Shown in pieces: positions 1-8,750 of a stretch of 64,000 nucleotides of DNA. The stretch's first letter is position 1. The number at the start of each line of letters is the position of its first letter. Source of the DNA: Pseudomonas sp. 7SR1 (GTDB taxonomy: Bacteria; Pseudomonadota; Gammaproteobacteria; Pseudomonadales; Pseudomonadaceae); the NCBI RefSeq assembly GCF_900156465.1, contig NZ_LT707064.1:3008501-3072500 (forward strand), read 5' to 3'. The position numbers were made by a program, and so were the translations under genes. Under the pieces are notes generated by a model. That model did no database searches and was not told the origin of the DNA. It was given only the letters and a program-made list of their open reading frames with translations.

Positions 1-175
1 GGCGCTGTTCGGGGGTCAGGTCCAGTTGGCTGTACGGACCTTTGTCGTGCATCTGGCCGTGACGCGGGCCGTCCATCGGGCCCATCGGCCCCATCGGACC
101 GGCGCCTTCCGGCATGGCCATGGCGACGGTAGGCAGGGCGGTTGCGAACATCAGAGCGATGAGAGTCTTGCGCAT
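1..175 (-). CDS. CpxP/Spy-like periplasmic protein (LTxxQ family), cut by left edge
   Basis: Only the first 58 residues are in the window. They show a Sec signal peptide (MRKT start, hydrophobic core, likely cut after AMA), a Met/Pro/Gly-rich stretch, and then LTPEQ, the LTxxQ motif that defines Spy/CpxP proteins. Family members are small periplasmic chaperones, and CpxP also damps the Cpx sensor kinase. The gene lies downstream of and on the same strand as the response regulator at 502-1179, the order known around PA3204-PA3206 in P. aeruginosa, so a Cpx-type kinase is expected just left of the window (inference). Two GTAAA boxes about 83 bp upstream suggest control by that regulator. Confidence 0.8.
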   Translation of the reverse strand, partial: MRKTLIALMFATALPTVAMAMPEGAGPMGPMGPMDGPRHGQMHDKGPYSQLDLTPEQR

Positions 176-257
176 GGTGTATCTCCTTGTCTCGTTCCCG
201 GTCAGTTCCGGATGAGTGCAGATTACGCAGATCAAGGTCAGCGGCGGTCAGCGCAGG

Positions 258-273
258 GTAAAGCTTGGGTAAA
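258..273. promoter_or_regulatory. Candidate CpxR box (GTAAA-N6-GTAAA)
   Basis: Two exact GTAAA pentamers begin 11 bp apart (258-262 and 269-273), one helical turn. This fits the GTAAA-N4-8-GTAAA pattern known for CpxR. The site lies 83 bp upstream of the CpxP-like gene and just downstream of the CpxR-like gene, where autoregulation of a Cpx locus would be expected. Binding is inferred. Confidence 0.5.
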
Positions 274-335
274 GAGGTCCTGGTGACGGGCTTACAAAAC
301 GGTCGAAGCGCAAGCTGTGACAAGCAGATGATTGC

Positions 336-375
336 GGCGAGGGGATTTATCCCCGTCGGGCCGCGTAGCGGCCCC
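336..375. repeat. REP-like double hairpin
   Basis: Two adjacent palindromes, GGGGATTTATCCCC and GGGCCGCGTAGCGGCCC, form back-to-back stems. This is a common intergenic repeat type in Pseudomonas. A degenerate inverted partner follows at about 414-458. It fills the gap between cpxR and the cpxP-like gene. Confidence 0.6.
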
Positions 376-501
376 CCTGTGTTTATCCGATACATCGCAA
401 GGCAGGCACGCCTTGGGAGCGCTTCGCCCCCCACCAGGGATAAAACGCCCTCCCCACAAAGGCATCATGGCCTCGGTCCAGGCAAGGAATCGGTGCAGTG
501 T

Positions 502-1179
502 TCAGAGGCTGTAGTAATAGCCCCGACTGCGCAGGGCAACGATGCGCGGCCGGCCGTCAGGGTGGGGACCGATCTTCTTGCGCAGGTTGCTCACGTGCAT
601 GTCGAGGCTGCGGTCGTACAGGGTCAGCTTGCGGCCCAGGGCAATCTGCGCCAGTTCCTGTTTGTCCAGCGGCTCGCCCGGCTGCTTGAGCAGCGCTTCG
701 AGCAGGCGGCTTTCGGATACGGTAAGCGTCTGTTCCTGTTCATCGATGCTGACCACGCCCCGTACCGGACTGAACGTCAGGTCACCCAGTTCGATCTGGC
801 TGGATACGGCGGTGGGGTGGCTGCGGCGCAGCACTGCGCGCAGGCGGGCGGTCAGTTCCCGCGGATCGCAGGGTTTGGCCAGGTAATCGTCAGCGCCCAG
901 CTCCAGGCCGAGGATACGGTCCAGGGGTTCGCCACGGGCCGAAAGCATCAGCACCGGCAGCTCGGGATGATCACTGCGCAATTGCTTGAGCAGTTCCAGT
1001 CCGCTGCCGTCGGGCAGCATCACATCCAGTACCACCGCCGCCGGTGCGGTTTCGGCCAGGGCCTTGCGGGCACTCTGACCGTCATGGCAGGCCCGTACCA
1101 GGAAACCCTCCTGGCCCAGCCAACTGCCCAGAAGCTCGCACAGCTCCTGGTCATCATCAATCAGTAACAGCTCGCTCAT
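502..1179 (-). CDS. cpxR: OmpR-family response regulator, CpxR-like
   Basis: 225 residues with an N-terminal receiver domain (acidic pair in IDDDQ, phospho-acceptor Asp in VVLDVMLPDGSG, Lys in YLAKP) and a C-terminal winged helix (ESRLLEAL, DMHVSNLRKKIG, RSRGYYY). It should activate envelope-stress genes when phosphorylated by a membrane kinase. The name rests on gene order: the CpxP-like LTxxQ gene follows, and the cluster to the right (coiled-coil anchor, yciI, yciB, PHP, yciO, scpAB) is the one next to PA3204 cpxR in P. aeruginosa. Another OmpR-type identity cannot be excluded from the protein alone. Confidence 0.8.
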   Translation of the reverse strand: MSELLLIDDDQELCELLGSWLGQEGFLVRACHDGQSARKALAETAPAAVVLDVMLPDGSGLELLKQLRSDHPELPVLMLSARGEPLDRILGLELGADDYLAKPCDPRELTARLRAVLRRSHPTAVSSQIELGDLTFSPVRGVVSIDEQEQTLTVSESRLLEALLKQPGEPLDKQELAQIALGRKLTLYDRSLDMHVSNLRKKIGPHPDGRPRIVALRSRGYYYSL

Positions 1180-1186
1180 GAATCAC

Positions 1187-1597
1187 TCAATTTAGCCATT
1201 GCCGACGTTGTCTACGTCCACCGCTGGCAAAGATACCGCAGAGTACGGCCAATAGCGCTACCCCGGCGCCGATGACGAACCACTGCTGCTGGTCGGTCAG
1301 CAGGCGTGGCAGCGGGCTGGCCTGGGCTTCCTTGAGTTGCAGCTTCAGGCGCTGGTTCTCCTGGCGCAAGCGGCTCACCAGGGCGCTTTCACGTTCGTTG
1401 TTGGCGTTCTGCAATTGTTGGGTAAGCTCTTCGCGTACTCGCTCGCTGTCCTTCAAGCGTTGCTGCAGTTCGGTGAGCTGGCCGCCTGCGCTCAGGGACA
1501 GGGGCGTCGAGTGACTGCCCTCGGTGTGTTCTTCCCCGTGGGCGGGTGTCCCGATTGCCAACGTGATCCATAACAGGCACAACGGACCTTTGCGCAT
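1187..1597 (-). CDS. Exported coiled-coil protein with C-terminal membrane anchor
   Basis: 136 residues: a signal peptide (cut near AHG), a Ser-rich linker, a heptad-rich coiled coil (about 35-95, LQQRLKDSERVREEL onward), and a C-terminal hydrophobic helix (WFVIGAGVALLAVLCGIFA) ending in an Arg cluster. The coiled coil plus anchor resembles the back half of the 'SH3 domain plus anchor' periplasmic proteins, but no SH3 domain is present. ATG at 1597 is chosen over GTG at 1603 because the GGAG sequence then has proper spacing. It lies 7 bp upstream of cpxR on the same strand and may share its transcript. Function unknown. Confidence 0.7.
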   Translation of the reverse strand: MRKGPLCLLWITLAIGTPAHGEEHTEGSHSTPLSLSAGGQLTELQQRLKDSERVREELTQQLQNANNERESALVSRLRQENQRLKLQLKEAQASPLPRLLTDQQQWFVIGAGVALLAVLCGIFASGGRRQRRQWLN

Positions 1598-1634
1598 TGC
1601 CACTCCTGAATTCCAGTCGAGATTAGACAGAATA

Positions 1635-1725
1635 GGCTTTGTACGAAAAGTCGCCGAGCGCGTGATCAGGCAAGCCCGTTATCAACGCAGCCAGATCGTC
1701 GCGAAGGCACTTTTTGTACAAAGCC
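1635..1725. mobile_element. 91-bp element with inverted ends, likely IS remnant or MITE
   Basis: Starts GGCTTTGTACGAAAAGT and ends with the near-perfect inverse ACTTTTTGTACAAAGCC (16 of 17 positions match). The ends look like terminal inverted repeats of an IS5-type element (family assignment from memory), and the inside is too short for a transposase. No clear target duplication flanks it. It lies between the coiled-coil gene and yciI. Confidence 0.5.
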
Positions 1726-1809
1726 CAAGCCTGGGCAGGTTGTCGGCAGGCAAACGAGAATAATGAGCAATTGAGCGCAATGAGCCACCCAGGCTCACTG
1801 CGCGAAGGG

Positions 1810-2109
1810 TCACGGCATGACTTGCTTGAACGGCTTGACCACGACATTGGCGTAGACGCCGGCGGTCACGAACGGATCGGCTTCGGCCCAGGCCTGGGCA
1901 TCGGCCAGGGAAGGGAACTCGGCCACGATCAGGCTGCCGGTGAAGCCGGCGGCGCCCGGGTCGTTGCTGTCCACCGCCGGGTGCGGGCCGGCCAGCACGA
2001 CACGACCTTCGGCCTTGAGCTGTTGCAGGCGTTCCAGGTGCTCAGGGCGGGCGGCCAGGCGTTTTTCCAGGGAATTGGCGACGTCGGTGGCAATGATTGC
2101 GTAGAGCAT
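1810..2109 (-). CDS. yciI: YciI-family protein
   Basis: 99 residues with the YciI ferredoxin-like fold pattern: MLYAIIATD at the start, [21 protein letters not shown] in the middle, and [20 protein letters not shown] at the end. The invariant His of the family lies in GPHP. The biochemical role of YciI proteins is not settled. The start at 2109 (MLYAI) is the family start; the reading frame is open 36 bp further. It follows yciB by 1 bp, so the two are surely co-transcribed, as in many gammaproteobacteria. Confidence 0.88.
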   Translation of the reverse strand: MLYAIIATDVANSLEKRLAARPEHLERLQQLKAEGRVVLAGPHPAVDSNDPGAAGFTGSLIVAEFPSLADAQAWAEADPFVTAGVYANVVVKPFKQVMP

Positions 2110-2110
2110 G

Positions 2111-2707
2111 TCAGTCCTCGGTTTTTGGCGTGGTGGGGTCGGCATCGTGCAGATGGCGGGACAGGTAGATACCTTGGCCGACCAGGAACAACAGCGTCAT
2201 GCCCAGGCTGCCGAATACCTTGAAGTCGACCCAGTATTGCTGGAACGTGAACGCAACGAACAGGTTGGCCGCGCCGCAGAACAGGAAAAAGGCGATCCAG
2301 GCGATGTTGAGCCGGGTCCAGATCAGGTCCGGCAGGTTCACGGCGTGGCCCATGATGCGCTTGACCAGCAGGCGATCACCGATGAAGTGGCTGCCGATGA
2401 AGGCCAGGGCGAACAGCCAGTTGACCACCGGTGCTTTCCACTTGAGGAAGGTTTCGCTGTGGAAGGCCAGGGTCAGGCTGCCGAAAACCAGGCAGGCGAT
2501 CAGGGTCAGCCACTGGCTTTTTTCCAGTTTGCGCTGGGACACGAACAGCGCTCCATAGACCACCACGGAGCTGATGATCAGTACCGCGGTGGCGCTGTAG
2601 ATGCCGCCTACGGTCAATGACTGACCGGCAATGTCGATGGCCCGGGGATCAAGTTTGTAGACGATGAAGAACAGCAGGAGCGGGATGAAGTCGATGAATT
2701 GTTTCAC
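2111..2707 (-). CDS. yciB: Inner membrane septation protein YciB/IspA
   Basis: 198 residues, almost entirely hydrophobic, with five to six predicted membrane helices. Typical family features are [17 protein letters not shown] at the N-terminus, TWVK-like [15 protein letters not shown] in the middle and YWVDFKVFG near the end. The family takes part in cell-envelope synthesis and septation. The start is GTG at 2707; the open frame upstream has no YciB character. The 1-bp gap to yciI shows a two-gene operon, divergent from the PHP gene at 2795. Confidence 0.9.
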   Translation of the reverse strand: MKQFIDFIPLLLFFIVYKLDPRAIDIAGQSLTVGGIYSATAVLIISSVVVYGALFVSQRKLEKSQWLTLIACLVFGSLTLAFHSETFLKWKAPVVNWLFALAFIGSHFIGDRLLVKRIMGHAVNLPDLIWTRLNIAWIAFFLFCGAANLFVAFTFQQYWVDFKVFGSLGMTLLFLVGQGIYLSRHLHDADPTTPKTED

Positions 2708-2794
2708 AATGGCAGCCAGAAGCAGGATGTGGCGGCATAATAACAAACATCCTTGGCCGCGATAGGGCCAGCTGATTCGAGGTAACACACCCCC

Positions 2795-3652
2795 GTGAAT
2801 GTTGATTTGCACTGCCATAGCACGGCCTCCGATGGCGCCCTGGCGCCTGCGGTTCTGGTGGCGCGGGCGTTCGAGCACGGCGTGCGAGTCCTGGCCCTGA
2901 CCGATCACGACACCCTCGAGGGCCTCGAAGAGGCCCGTGGCGCGGCGACGGCCCTGGGCATGCAACTGATCAACGGCGTCGAATTGTCCTGCACATGGGG
3001 TGGGGCGACCATTCACGTGCTGGGCTATGGTTTCGATGTCGACGCACCGTCGCTGGTCCGTGCCATCGCGCAATTGCGCGACGGCCGCTGGCTGCGTGCC
3101 GAAGAGATCGGCCGCAAGCTGGCCCTCAAGGGCATGCCTGGCGCCCTGGAGGGCGCGCGGCAGATCCAGCAGGAGCTGGGGGACAGCGGCAACGCACCGG
3201 CCCGGCCGCACTTCGCCGACTGGATGGTGCGCGAGGGGTTCGTCAAGGACCGCGCCGACGCCTTCCGCAAATGGCTGGGGGCCGGCAAGCTGGGGGACGT
3301 CAAGCAACATTGGCCGACGCTGGAGGAAACCGTCGAAACCCTGCGGGCCGCCGGTGCCTGGGTCAGCCTGGCGCATCCCTGGCATTATGATTTCACCCGT
3401 AGCAAACGCCGCCGCCTGATAGCCGACTATATTCAAGCAGGGGGCCATGCCATCGAGGTGGTCAATGGCCACCAGCCGGCCGAACAGGTCGGCAGCCTGG
3501 CGATCCTGGCCCGGGAGTTCGGGCTGTTGGTGACCGCCGGCAGTGATTTCCATGGCCCGGGGGGCTGGTCCGAGATAGGCGAGTACCGCCCGCTACCCGA
3601 AGATCTGCCACCGCTTTGGTGTAGATTCAAACATGATCCCGTCGCCGTCTGA
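2795..3652 (+). CDS. PHP-domain phosphoesterase (RNase AM/YciV-like)
   Basis: 285 residues, GTG start with GAGGT upstream. The metal-binding PHP motifs are plain: [28 protein letters not shown] and [11 protein letters not shown]. coli YciV (Rnm) of this family removes 5' nucleotides from 3',5'-bisphosphates and matures 5S rRNA ends. The gene starts the forward run that continues with yciO, scpA, scpB and rluB, the Pseudomonas order. Its last 20 codons overlap a possible upstream start of the next gene. Confidence 0.88.
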   Translation: MNVDLHCHSTASDGALAPAVLVARAFEHGVRVLALTDHDTLEGLEEARGAATALGMQLINGVELSCTWGGATIHVLGYGFDVDAPSLVRAIAQLRDGRWLRAEEIGRKLALKGMPGALEGARQIQQELGDSGNAPARPHFADWMVREGFVKDRADAFRKWLGAGKLGDVKQHWPTLEETVETLRAAGAWVSLAHPWHYDFTRSKRRRLIADYIQAGGHAIEVVNGHQPAEQVGSLAILAREFGLLVTAGSDFHGPGGWSEIGEYRPLPEDLPPLWCRFKHDPVAV

Positions 3653-3665
3653 ACAGGTAGAACAC

Positions 3666-4295
3666 GTGAGTCAATTTTTCCAGATTCATCCGGAAAACCC
3701 GCAAGCGCGCCTGATCAAGCAGGCGGTGGAAATCATTCGTAGCGGTGGCGTGGTGGTCTATCCCACCGACTCTTCCTACGCCATCGGCTGCCAGATTGGC
3801 GACAAGAACGCCGTGGAGCGGGTCAGACGCCTGCGCCAATTGGACGACAAGCACAATTTCGCGTTGATCTGCAGCGATCTGTCGCAGCTGGGCCTGTTCG
3901 CCAAGATCGATACCGGTACCTTCCGCCTGCTCAAGGCCCATTTGCCGGGGCCTTACACCTTTATCCTCAACGCCACCCGTGAAGTACCGCGGCTGTTGTT
4001 GCACCCGAAGAAACGCACCATCGGCCTACGCGTGCCGAGCCATCCCATTGCCCTGGCCTTGCTGGCGGAACTGGGCGAGCCGCTGATGAGCGTGACGCTG
4101 ATCATGCCCGGCGAGACCGAGCCGATGACCGATCCCTATGAAATTCGCCAGGTGCTCGAACATCAGGTGGACCTGATCATCGACGGCGGTTTCGGCGGCA
4201 TGAAGGCCTCTACCGTGATCAACCTGGCCGACGGCGAGCCGCAAGTGGTGCGCGTGGGCTGCGGCGACCCGACGCCGTTCATGGTCGAGGCCTGA
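3666..4295 (+). CDS. yciO: Sua5/YciO/YrdC-family protein
   Basis: 209 residues with the YrdC fold: GGVVVYPTDSSYAIGC (ATP/threonylcarbamoyl-AMP pocket), KHNFALICSDLSQL, LPGPYTFIL, TIGLRVPSHP. YciO lacks the C-terminal Sua5 domain and is a paralogue of the threonylcarbamoyl-AMP synthase TsaC; its own role is less certain. I chose GTG at 3666 (MSQFFQIHPENP, with AGGTAG 7 bases upstream); an ATG at 3633 overlapping the PHP gene has no visible ribosome site. It is followed with no gap by scpA. Confidence 0.87.
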   Translation: MSQFFQIHPENPQARLIKQAVEIIRSGGVVVYPTDSSYAIGCQIGDKNAVERVRRLRQLDDKHNFALICSDLSQLGLFAKIDTGTFRLLKAHLPGPYTFILNATREVPRLLLHPKKRTIGLRVPSHPIALALLAELGEPLMSVTLIMPGETEPMTDPYEIRQVLEHQVDLIIDGGFGGMKASTVINLADGEPQVVRVGCGDPTPFMVEA

Positions 4296-5126
4296 ATGTC
4301 GGCTGTGGAGACCGTGGTGGACACGACCGACAGCCAGGCAGGCGCCCAGCAGGAGCTGCCGTTCGCCATGGTCTATGGCCAGGCGGTCATGGAAATGCCC
4401 CTGGACTTGTACATTCCGCCGGATGCGCTGGAAGTATTCCTCGAAGCTTTCGAGGGGCCCCTCGACCTGCTGCTCTACCTGATCCGCAAACAGAACATCA
4501 ATATCCTCGACATTCCGGTGGCGGAGATCACGCGCCAGTACATGGGCTACGTCGAGCTGATGCAGTCGGTACGCCTGGAACTGGCGGCCGAATACCTGGT
4601 CATGGCGGCCATGCTCGCGGAGATCAAGTCGCGCATGCTGCTGCCACGCTCGGCCGAGGTCGAGGAAGAAGAGGACGATCCCCGCGCCGAGTTGATCCGC
4701 CGCTTGCAGGAGTACGAACGTTTCAAGGTCGCGGCCGAAGGTCTCGATGGCTTGAACCGGGTCGGCCGGGATGTGGTGGTACCCAAGCTCGATGCGCCAG
4801 AAGCGCGGGCGCGCAAATTGTTGCCGGACGTGAGTCTGGAAGAACTGCTGATGTCCATGGCTGAAGTCCTGCGCCGCGGCGATATGTTTGAAAGCCACCA
4901 GGTCAGCCGCGAAGCGTTGTCCACCCGCGAGCGCATGAGCGATGTGCTGGAGCGGCTCAAGGGCGGCGGCTTCGTGCCGTTCGTGGAGCTGTTCACCGTC
5001 GAGGAAGGGCGCTTGGGAGTCGTGGTGACCTTCATGGCGATCCTGGAACTGGTCAAGGAATCCTTGGTCGAGCTGGTGCAGAATGAGCCGTTCGCCGCGA
5101 TCCATGTGCGGGCACGAGCCGAATAA
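4296..5126 (+). CDS. scpA: Segregation and condensation protein A
   Basis: 276 residues. The kleisin N-terminus (FEGPLDLLLYLIRKQNINILDIPVAEITRQY) is preceded by about 45 variable residues; an acidic linker (EVEEEEDD) and the winged-helix C-terminus (FVPFVELFTVEEGRLGVVVTFMAILELVKE) follow. ScpA bridges the SMC heads and binds ScpB to compact and segregate the chromosome. The ATG follows the yciO stop directly and scpB begins 11 bp later, so these are one operon. Confidence 0.93.
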   Translation: MSAVETVVDTTDSQAGAQQELPFAMVYGQAVMEMPLDLYIPPDALEVFLEAFEGPLDLLLYLIRKQNINILDIPVAEITRQYMGYVELMQSVRLELAAEYLVMAAMLAEIKSRMLLPRSAEVEEEEDDPRAELIRRLQEYERFKVAAEGLDGLNRVGRDVVVPKLDAPEARARKLLPDVSLEELLMSMAEVLRRGDMFESHQVSREALSTRERMSDVLERLKGGGFVPFVELFTVEEGRLGVVVTFMAILELVKESLVELVQNEPFAAIHVRARAE

Positions 5127-5137
5127 CGAGCGAATCG

Positions 5138-6073
5138 ATGAATCTGACTGAACCCCGTGAACTGGCGCCCTTGCTTGAAGCTTTCCTGTTGGCTTCGGGA
5201 AAGCCGCAATCGATGGAGCGCCTGTTCGAACTCTTCGAGGAAGGCGAGCGGCCGGAGCCGGCCGTGTTCAAGAAAGCCTTGGCGCTGTTGGGCAAGTCCT
5301 GCGAGGGACGGGCCTTCGAACTCAAGGAAGTGGCTTCCGGCTACCGCCTGCAGATCCGCGAGAAATTCGCGCCCTGGGTCGGACGCCTGTGGGAAGAGCG
5401 ACCGCAGCGCTACTCCCGGGCCATGCTCGAAACCATGGCGTTGATTGCCTATCGCCAGCCGATCACTCGGGGCGAAATCGAGGATGTCCGCGGCGTGGCG
5501 GTGAACAGCCATATCGTCAAGACGTTGCTGGAGCGTGAGTGGATCCGCGTGGTGGGTTATCGCGATGTACCCGGCAAGCCGGCGATGTTCGCCACTACCA
5601 AGGCATTCCTCGACCACTTCAACCTGAAGAACCTGGACGAGCTGCCACCGTTGGCCGAACTGCGTGAGCTGGAGCCCGAACCGGTGCTGGAGTTCGACGA
5701 CGCCCCCGTGCCTCCAGGTCTGCAGGAACTGGCCGATGCCAGCGCCGAACCGGAGGAGCCCAGGGAAGAAACCAGTTTCCATTCGCTGTTGCTGGAACTG
5801 GACACAATGGAAGAAGGCCTCAAGACCGATTTCGATGACCTGCTGCGTGACGGTCCACCGGTAACGGAAGAGGAGGCGCCTGGCATTGAAAGCGAACCCC
5901 AGGCCGAACCCGAGCAGGATATCCTTGGCGTGGCCGAAGCCCGGGAGAAGCTGCTGGCTGCCGTGGCCGCCCTTGAACCGCGCGAGCCCGAACCCGAGCT
6001 GAGTGAAGAAGAGGCCGAAGCCCGCGCGCTGGCCGAAGCGATCGAAAACGAGCGGCGCCAGCTCGACGACTGA
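5138..6073 (+). CDS. scpB: Segregation and condensation protein B
   Basis: 311 residues. The first 180 hold the two winged-helix domains (PLLEAFLLASGKPQSMERL; YSRAMLETMALIAYRQPITRGEIEDVRGV; VGYRDVPGKPAMFATTKAFLDHF). The remaining 130 are a low-complexity Glu/Pro-rich acidic tail ending EAIENERRQLDD, longer than in ScpB of most bacteria but usual in Pseudomonas. ScpB dimers clamp ScpA of the SMC complex. Confidence 0.93.
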   Translation: MNLTEPRELAPLLEAFLLASGKPQSMERLFELFEEGERPEPAVFKKALALLGKSCEGRAFELKEVASGYRLQIREKFAPWVGRLWEERPQRYSRAMLETMALIAYRQPITRGEIEDVRGVAVNSHIVKTLLEREWIRVVGYRDVPGKPAMFATTKAFLDHFNLKNLDELPPLAELRELEPEPVLEFDDAPVPPGLQELADASAEPEEPREETSFHSLLLELDTMEEGLKTDFDDLLRDGPPVTEEEAPGIESEPQAEPEQDILGVAEAREKLLAAVAALEPREPEPELSEEEAEARALAEAIENERRQLDD

Positions 6074-6118
6074 TCAGGCTGCATCCCGTCGGAGCGGCAG
6101 TGCCAGCAGGAAATGACC

Positions 6119-6310
6119 ATGAGTTCCACTAAAGACCCCTGCATCAGCCTCTGCAAGTTCGACGATGACATCTGCATCGGCTGTGGCCGCAGCAAGCGCG
6201 AGATCAAGGCCTGGAAGAAACTCGACAAGGACGACAAGCGCACCGTGCTCGCCGAGGCGGCGTTGCGGCTGATCAGGTTGGGCAGCACCGGTCGGCGGAA
6301 AAAGCGTTGA
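6119..6310 (+). CDS. DUF1289 small cysteine protein
   Basis: 63 residues with the DUF1289 signature: DPCISLCKFDDD.ICIGCGRS, four conserved cysteines that could bind a metal or Fe-S group, then a Lys/Arg-rich helix and tail. ATG at 6119 is 7 bases after AGGA; the in-frame ATG at 6113 is too close to it. It lies between scpB and rluB in a shared run. Function unknown. Confidence 0.8.
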   Translation: MSSTKDPCISLCKFDDDICIGCGRSKREIKAWKKLDKDDKRTVLAEAALRLIRLGSTGRRKKR

Positions 6311-6453
6311 CGGTGTATCGATCAGCTAGTCTGTGATGCGCAAACGCCTGAACGGGCGTATGATTCGCGACCCTTTGGCGAACCCTTCGCCGAACGACCC
6401 GTTTTCAAAGCGTCAGGCCTGACCTGACCGGAACACACCGGGAGGTGCCCAGC

Positions 6454-7668
6454 ATGAAAGACCAAGACCAGAACGACACCCAGGAAATCGGCCCCGCAGG
6501 CGAGAAACTGCAAAAAGTCCTCGCCCGTATCGGCGTCGGCTCGCGCCGCGACGTGGAAGCCTGGATCACCCAGGGCCGGATCAAGGTCAACGGCAAGGAG
6601 GCCACCCTGGGCCTGCGCGTCGACTTGCATGACGCCATCACCATCGATGGCAAGGTGATCAAGCGCGAAGAGGCCGCCGAAACGGTGCGCCGCGTGATCA
6701 TGTACAACAAGCCCGACGGCGAGATCTGCACCCGTGACGACCCGGAAGGCCGTCCGACCGTGTTCGACAAGATGCCGCGCCCAAAGGAAGGCCGCTGGAT
6801 CAACATCGGTCGCCTGGACATCAACACCACAGGCTTGCTGATGTTCACCACCGACGGTGAACTGGCCAACCGCCTGATGCACCCGTCCTACGAGATGGAC
6901 CGCGAGTACGCCGTGCGGGTCCGTGGTGAAGTCGACGATGAGATGATCGAGCGCCTGAAGGCCGGCGTGGTGCTGGAAGACGGCCCGGCGCGTTTCACCG
7001 ACATCAAGCAGGCACCGGGCGGTGAAGGTTTCAACCACTGGTATCACTGCGTGGTCATGGAAGGCCGTAACCGTGAAGTCCGGCGTCTGTGGGAGTCCCA
7101 GGGGCTGGTGGTGAGCCGGCTGAAGCGTGTGCGTTTCGGTCCGGTGTTCCTCAACTCCGACCTGCCGATGGGCCGCTGGCGCGAAATGAGCCAGCAGGAA
7201 GTCGACATCCTGGCGGCCGAGGTGGGCCTCAAGCCTGTGGCCATGCCGCAGATGACCGCCAAGAGCAAGGACAAGCTGGAGCGGATGCAGCGCAAGTCCT
7301 CGCGTCCGATGGGCAAGACCGAACGTGTGCGCACCCTGCGCCCTGCGGCCGATGGCGCAACGGCTCCGCGCGCGCCCCGCGAGCCGCAGCTCGAAGGCGA
7401 ACGCCCGGCCCGCAAGCCTGGGCCTCGCCAGGACGGCGAACGCGGCCCGCGTACGCCACGTCCGGCCATTGGCCGTACCGAACGTGGCGAAGGTCGGGGC
7501 ACGCCAGTGGCTGAGCGTCCGGCTGACGTCAAGCGTCCGGCCAAGCCAACCTCGAAGAAACGTCCGGGTATCACCCTGGTTGATCGCGATACGCCGTCTG
7601 ACAAGCGCCGTGGCGCCCCGGCCGGCAGCGGCCAGCGTCCTGGATTTGGACGTCGCAAACCGGAGTGA
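6454..7668 (+). CDS. rluB: 23S rRNA pseudouridine synthase B (U2605)
   Basis: 404 residues. S4 RNA-binding domain at about 12-60 (KLQKVLARIGVGSRRDVEAWI), then the RsuA/RluB catalytic domain with the active Asp in GRLDINTTGLLMFTTDG and the later motif GRNREVRRLWES. About 130 C-terminal residues are a basic Pro/Arg-rich disordered tail, as in other pseudomonads. The enzyme makes pseudouridine in helix 89/93 region of 23S rRNA. ATG 6454 has GGAGGTG 6 bases upstream. A strong hairpin terminator follows. Confidence 0.92.
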   Translation: MKDQDQNDTQEIGPAGEKLQKVLARIGVGSRRDVEAWITQGRIKVNGKEATLGLRVDLHDAITIDGKVIKREEAAETVRRVIMYNKPDGEICTRDDPEGRPTVFDKMPRPKEGRWINIGRLDINTTGLLMFTTDGELANRLMHPSYEMDREYAVRVRGEVDDEMIERLKAGVVLEDGPARFTDIKQAPGGEGFNHWYHCVVMEGRNREVRRLWESQGLVVSRLKRVRFGPVFLNSDLPMGRWREMSQQEVDILAAEVGLKPVAMPQMTAKSKDKLERMQRKSSRPMGKTERVRTLRPAADGATAPRAPREPQLEGERPARKPGPRQDGERGPRTPRPAIGRTERGEGRGTPVAERPADVKRPAKPTSKKRPGITLVDRDTPSDKRRGAPAGSGQRPGFGRRKPE

Positions 7669-7693
7669 GGCCGTTCCAAGCCACACGCGGCAT

Positions 7694-7728
7694 GAAAAAA
7701 CGCCAACCGTTGGGTTGGCGTTTTTTTT
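7694..7728. terminator. Bidirectional Rho-independent terminator
   Basis: Stem CGCCAACC/GGTTGGCG with an A-run before and eight T after it, so it can work on both strands between the convergent rluB and the gene at 7750. Confidence 0.88.
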
Positions 7729-7749
7729 GCCCCACGTGCAACGTTTCTC

Positions 7750-8715
7750 TTAAAACACGAAGCGCCCGTCGAACATGGGTTCGTTGTCCAGCGCCAGCAC
7801 ACCGCTCTCGAAAATCAGATCCAGGTGATGACTGCCCTTGGCGCCGCCGCCGAGCCCCAGGTGCAGGCCGCAATGACGCTCCTCGAAACCGGCGTTGCGG
7901 GCGTAGAGGCTCTTGACCCCTTCGTTGGTGCCGATGCCCAGTTCCTCGATGCGACGGTTGGACGGATTGGCGTCCAGGTACCGGTTGAAATCGTGTTCCA
8001 GACCCGGTACGTCGGTGGCGATCTTCCGGATGGTGGAGTCTTCGATCCACAGCTCCAGCGGTGATTGCAGCACACCATACTTGCGCGCGAACGGAATAGT
8101 GCTGAGGAAGGTGCCGAGAAATTTTACCTGCCCATTGATGGTGTCGCTGTGGGTGGCGATTTCACCCGGCGCCAGGTCGAAGTTGCCGACGCCGTTGATG
8201 TCGGTCCATTTTTTCACGCTGCTCAGGGCAGTGTCGAAATACGAGCCGTGGTCATCCTGGAAACTCAGCGTGGTCGCTTGGGACATGCGCCGGATCAGGT
8301 GGCTGTTGAGTCCCGCGATGCGTTGTGGGATGACGCTGAAGGTGTCATAGAAATAATCGCCATAGTCCTTGAACAGCAGCGATTTTCTCCAGTTATCCGC
8401 CATCACGCCTTGCAGCGCACGGACAAAGTCCGGACCGTCGGGGCGCGGGTTGGGCAGGGTGGAGGAGTCATAGAAGAAAATGTAGAGGTCGCTTTCGGCA
8501 ATTGCCTTGGACACACGCTCCGTGGTCTCGAGGTCCAGGCGCATGGCGCTGAACCGCAAAGGCGAGCTGCTTGCTGCCTGTTCGGCGATGGCACCGGTCA
8601 GTGCTTCATAGTCAGCGGTGTGGCCGAGTAGCACCTTGGCGGGCTGGATGCCGGCCAGGGCGGGGTGGTGTTCGAGGTAGTAAAGGAAATGTGAGATGGC
8701 TCGTTGCGTGTCCAT
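7750..8715 (-). CDS. M29 aminopeptidase-like metalloprotein, partner of small peptide
   Basis: 321 residues. The C-terminal third carries the pattern of the M29 (aminopeptidase T/PepS, also NicX dioxygenase) fold: ELGIGTNEGV, then FEERHCGLHLGLGGG and SHHLDLIF, which supply Glu, His and the HxD metal ligands in the right order. The N-terminal 200 residues are divergent, so it is not a housekeeping aminopeptidase. It follows a 45-residue peptide gene (8806-8943) on the same strand with a hairpin between them, and no other gene belongs to the unit. A peptide-modifying or peptide-cutting role is inferred; an ordinary peptidase or a ring-cleaving dioxygenase is possible. Confidence 0.6.
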   Translation of the reverse strand: MDTQRAISHFLYYLEHHPALAGIQPAKVLLGHTADYEALTGAIAEQAASSSPLRFSAMRLDLETTERVSKAIAESDLYIFFYDSSTLPNPRPDGPDFVRALQGVMADNWRKSLLFKDYGDYFYDTFSVIPQRIAGLNSHLIRRMSQATTLSFQDDHGSYFDTALSSVKKWTDINGVGNFDLAPGEIATHSDTINGQVKFLGTFLSTIPFARKYGVLQSPLELWIEDSTIRKIATDVPGLEHDFNRYLDANPSNRRIEELGIGTNEGVKSLYARNAGFEERHCGLHLGLGGGAKGSHHLDLIFESGVLALDNEPMFDGRFVF

Positions 8716-8750
8716 GCTTATTATTCCCTGACAGATTGATTGACTTCCTG

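Noticed and set aside
2708..3553. Long open frame upstream of yciB on the minus strand
   Set aside because: It lies antisense to the PHP gene, has no domain, and the true YciB sequence begins at the GTG 2707.
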